From assembly GCF_001442625.1 (NCBI RefSeq), contig NZ_LMZQ01000016.1, positions 33,634-97,633 on the forward strand: 64,000 nucleotides of DNA, in the 5' to 3' direction. This document shows, one piece after another, positions 61,459-64,000 of this stretch. The notes beneath the pieces were generated by a model. It ran no database searches, had not been told where the DNA came from, and worked only from the letters and a program-made list of their open reading frames with translations. The translations under genes were made by a program, and so were the position numbers. Source of the DNA: Pedobacter ginsenosidimutans (GTDB lineage Bacteria > Bacteroidota > Bacteroidia > Sphingobacteriales > Sphingobacteriaceae). How positions within the stretch are numbered: the stretch's first letter is position 1; every line of letters starts with the position of its first letter.

Positions 61459-63543
61459 ATGAAACTTTCCATTAAACTACTGGCTTTATTGCCGCTTATT
61501 TCGTTAAACGTTTTAGCTCAACAAAAAATACAGTATTTTTCTATCAAAACTGCCAGGCCTGTAGATCAGGTGAACGTTTTTTTAGGATCTTCAGCAGATC
61601 ATGGGCAGATGTCGCCAGCAGCATCGGCTCCTTTTAGCATGTTGAGCATTGGCCCTCAAACTTATCCTAAAACACATACCGGTTACGAATACCTGGCGAA
61701 GAAATTTGAAGGCTTTACCCACAACCGTTTCGAAGGGGTAGGCTGCCAGGGCTCGGGTGGTAATATTTTCATCAAACCATTTTTAGGTAGTGATCCAGTG
61801 AAGTCAGAACTGATCAAGATTGCTGAAAAAGCAAGTCCGGGTTACTATGAAGTGGGTTTTGAAAATAAAATTAAAGCCAGTTTTACCGTATTGGGCAAAG
61901 CCGGGAAGCATGCTTACCAATTCCCGAAAGGAGCAAAAGGTTTTTACCTCGATTTGGGTTATGCTTTTAATGGTGCTTTTGTAGCCGAATTGCACGAGGT
62001 AAACGGCAATAGTGTAAGTGGATGGATTACCTCAAAAACAACCTGTGGAGCAGGTAAATACAAATTGTTCTATTATATGGAAATCGGCGATGATGTATCA
62101 TGGAAAGTAATCGACGATCATAAAATGATTGCCATGCTCAAAGGAGAGGTAACTTCGGTAGGAATCAACATTGCACTTTCTTCGGTAAGTGTTGAAGCTG
62201 CAAAAGCTTCTGTCAATAAAAATCCGTTCAATACCGTAAAAGAACAAAGCAAGGCCGATTGGAATACAAATCTTTCTAAAATTGCTGTAAATGGCGATCT
62301 GGAAAGTGCAAAGCTATTTTATTCGCTTTTATACCGTACCATGCAATCGCCCTATGTAATTTCAGAAGCTGATGGAACATATCGCAATACAAAGGGCGAA
62401 ATTCAGAAAGATAAAGAAATCCGTTACAACGGCTGGGCCATTTGGGACAATTACCGTACGCAGTTACCTTTGCTTTCGTTAATTCAACAAGACCGTTATG
62501 CTGGCATGGTCAGTTCTGTTGCCGATCTGTATAACTCCGGCAAAAAAGATTATGCCGGGCAAAATGAGCCATCAAATACCGTGCGTTCTGAACATGCCAT
62601 TGTGGTTTTGCTTGATGCCTACCGCAAGGGTTATCCGGTAGATTTTAACAAGATTGCCGATTCGTTAGTGAAAGAGGTAAATGGCCTGGATTACAAATCT
62701 CCAGATAAGGCATTGGAATCGAGTTACGATAACTGGGCATTGGCAGAAATCTTTAAGATTTTAAAGAATAAAGAAAAATCTGATTTTTATCTCAATAAAG
62801 CGCTTGAATACAAAAAATATTGGAATAAAGATTTTAAAGATATGACCAAAAATGATGTCGACCGCATGCAGGCCCGTGGTTTATATCAGGGTACCATCTG
62901 GCAATACCGGTGGTTTGTGCCTTATGATTTTAAAGGATTAATTGAATTGGACGGGGGAGAGGAATCTTATCTGGCAAAACTCGACGAATTTTTTGCACGT
63001 GATTTATACAACCATGCCAATGAACCAGATTTGCAGGTGCCATTGATGTATAATGTTACCAGGTCTGGTTATAAATCGCAGTACTGGATGCATCAATTGG
63101 CAGCTGATACTGTAATTCAAAATTATTTTAACGATAACAGCCGTGGAATCGGTAGTTATATCGGTAAAATTTACAGAAACCAGCCACATGCCTATTTACG
63201 TACAATGGACGATGATGCCGGTGCGATGAGCGCCTGGTATGTGTTTGCTGCAAGTGGTTTTTCTCCTGCCTGTGTTGGGTGGCCGATTTATTATTTAAAT
63301 GTGCCTTTATTTCCATCGTTAAGCTATAACCTGCCGAAAGGAAAAACTTTTACCATCGAAACTGAAAATTTTAGCCTGAAAAACAAATACATCAAAGCCG
63401 TTTTTCTTAACGGAAAACCTTTCAAAAAGAACTTTATCACGCAAGAGGATATCAATGCAGGAGGAGTGCTGAAAATCGTTGCTTCGGCCGTGCCAGTTAA
63501 AATTTCGGATACCGAAAACTGGATTTCGAGTCTTGGAAAATAA
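61459..63543 (+). CDS. Glycoside hydrolase family 92 (alpha-mannosidase type)
   Basis: 694 residues with a signal peptide (MKLSIKLLALLPLISLNVLA). GH92 features: PVDQVNVFLGSSADHGQMSPAA at the start of the N-terminal beta domain, the FTHNRFEGVGCQGSGG segment, WDNYRTQLPLLSL in the helical domain, NEPDLQVPLMYN with the presumed general acid Glu, and TMDDDAGAMSAWYVF near the C-terminus with the Asp pair acting as base. These are calcium-dependent exo-alpha-mannosidases. At just under 700 residues it is somewhat shorter than the usual 730-760. The gene stands alone with an operator-like palindrome upstream. Confidence 0.92.
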   Translation: MKLSIKLLALLPLISLNVLAQQKIQYFSIKTARPVDQVNVFLGSSADHGQMSPAASAPFSMLSIGPQTYPKTHTGYEYLAKKFEGFTHNRFEGVGCQGSGGNIFIKPFLGSDPVKSELIKIAEKASPGYYEVGFENKIKASFTVLGKAGKHAYQFPKGAKGFYLDLGYAFNGAFVAELHEVNGNSVSGWITSKTTCGAGKYKLFYYMEIGDDVSWKVIDDHKMIAMLKGEVTSVGINIALSSVSVEAAKASVNKNPFNTVKEQSKADWNTNLSKIAVNGDLESAKLFYSLLYRTMQSPYVISEADGTYRNTKGEIQKDKEIRYNGWAIWDNYRTQLPLLSLIQQDRYAGMVSSVADLYNSGKKDYAGQNEPSNTVRSEHAIVVLLDAYRKGYPVDFNKIADSLVKEVNGLDYKSPDKALESSYDNWALAEIFKILKNKEKSDFYLNKALEYKKYWNKDFKDMTKNDVDRMQARGLYQGTIWQYRWFVPYDFKGLIELDGGEESYLAKLDEFFARDLYNHANEPDLQVPLMYNVTRSGYKSQYWMHQLAADTVIQNYFNDNSRGIGSYIGKIYRNQPHAYLRTMDDDAGAMSAWYVFAASGFSPACVGWPIYYLNVPLFPSLSYNLPKGKTFTIETENFSLKNKYIKAVFLNGKPFKKNFITQEDINAGGVLKIVASAVPVKISDTENWISSLGK

Positions 63544-63614
63544 TTTTAAAAATTTACAAAAAGCTGCAAACTTATTCCAGATAATCCTGTTATTCTAGTA
63601 TAAATTTCAAGATC

Positions 63615-63806
63615 ATGGCACCTTTAAAATTAAGCGAAGAACAACATGCTACATTAAGCAACAGAAACACATTAGAACAAATTAACGAACAACCTTTAGA
63701 ACTTCATCCAGAAGCATATAAGGTAAAAGGCCCATCTCCCGATAAGATGAAGACAGTATCATCTTCATTAAGGAATTACGCCCATGGTTTGTACGGATTG
63801 TTGTAA
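63615..63806 (+). CDS. Small unrecognised protein (63 residues)
   Basis: Starts MAPLKLSEEQHATLSNRNTL and is hydrophilic and helical throughout, with no cysteines or membrane segment. A strong terminator lies 40 bases after the stop, supporting a real short transcript. It follows the GH92 gene by 71 bases but with its own spacer. Function unknown. Confidence 0.5.
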   Translation: MAPLKLSEEQHATLSNRNTLEQINEQPLELHPEAYKVKGPSPDKMKTVSSSLRNYAHGLYGLL

Positions 63807-63845
63807 AAACGCCTCCAATAAAAATCTCATCATACCAGATTATAT

Positions 63846-63881
63846 AAAGCAGCCAGGATTTAAAAAACCTGGCTGCTTTTG
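63846..63881 (+). terminator. Terminator of the small gene at 63615
   Basis: AAAGCAGCCAGG and CCTGGCTGCTTT form a perfect twelve-base-pair stem followed by Ts. Confidence 0.88.
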
Positions 63882-63974
63882 TTTTGATAAGAAGAGGCTG
63901 GATCAAAAAGTTAAATTCTATTGGCATTGTTACGTTGAGTTTGTCGGAACGCCCTGCCAAAGCTATTTAATCTA

Positions 63975-64000
63975 GTCCTTCGACAGGCTCAGGATGACAA
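63975..64000. repeat. Dispersed repeat CCTTCGACAGGCTCAGGATGAC
   Basis: The right edge of the window carries TCCTTCGACAGG-CTCAGGATGACA, a full-length copy of the repeat seen in shortened or diverged form at 41166, 51127 and 51290. It continues beyond the window. Confidence 0.7.

Noticed and set aside
63784..63975. A 63-codon cysteine-rich ORF (MVCTDCCKNASNK...) overlapping the end of the small gene at 63615
   Set aside because: It runs straight through the strong terminator at 63846-63881 and has no ribosome binding site; likely chance.
1..64000. CRISPR arrays, insertion-sequence transposases, integrases, rRNA genes
   Set aside because: Looked for; no regularly spaced direct repeats of about 28-37 bases, no transposase or integrase motifs and no rRNA sequence were seen.

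Overview
The window looks like chromosomal DNA of a Bacteroidota bacterium, most likely family Sphingobacteriaceae (Pedobacter or a close relative). Grounds: two SusC/SusD pairs, several TonB-dependent or beta-barrel outer-membrane proteins, a polysaccharide-lyase utilisation locus, GIN-domain, DUF2264 and DUF2911 proteins, Bacteroidota-type promoters (TTTG ... TAnnTTTG), a tRNA without an encoded CCA end, and several dispersed palindromic intergenic repeats of a kind common in this group. Assignments rest on reading motifs and domain order; no database search was run.

Layout. 1-5151: the end of a uronic-acid polysaccharide locus (PL8 lyase, truncated by the window edge, GH88 unsaturated glucuronyl hydrolase, DUF2264 protein, KduI, KduD). 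Together these cleave an acidic polysaccharide, release the unsaturated uronate and convert it towards 2-keto-3-deoxygluconate. 5269-10123: beta-carbonic anhydrase, two unrecognised proteins, a Crp/Fnr regulator divergent from a HAD hydrolase/CAT-like acetyltransferase pair, and a small membrane protein. 10245-11430: tRNA-Ala(GGC), a degenerate carbonic-anhydrase-like ORF and the wreck of an M16 peptidase gene holding a perfect snap-back palindrome. 11549-16113: a thiol/sulfur operon (cysteine synthase, free-standing DsbD alpha domain, DsbD core) divergent from an Lrp/AsnC regulator, then a GIN-domain protein.

16893-27177 is the standout: a compact, partly overlapping gene cluster with two paralogous Hanks-type kinases at its ends and, between them, a diverged FHA-like protein, a 32-residue membrane peptide, a membrane-anchored PP2C phosphatase, a 1367-residue fusion of a SEDS (RodA/FtsW) glycosyltransferase with a class-B penicillin-binding transpeptidase, and a canonical FHA protein. 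The content parallels the actinobacterial pknB-pknA-pbpA-rodA-pstP-fhaB-fhaA locus, but with polymerase and crosslinker fused. A tRNA/tmRNA 3'-end-like fragment lies just upstream and may mark an old integration site.

27437-33742: katG, a beta-barrel protein, a LytS/LytT-type two-component pair and an unrecognised basic protein. 34173-48919: a SusC/SusD pair preceded by two LacI-type operator-like palindromes, a cupin, a fatty-acid desaturase, a beta-barrel receptor and a second SusC/SusD pair. 49005-63882: S9 peptidase, oligopeptide-type binding lipoprotein, small BtuF-like protein, NtrC-type regulator, a coupled PIG-L deacetylase/34-residue peptide/sodium-solute symporter operon, methyltransferase, DUF2911 protein, a GH92 mannosidase with a third operator-like palindrome upstream, and a small protein. 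The longer intergenic regions hold terminators and dispersed palindromic repeats.
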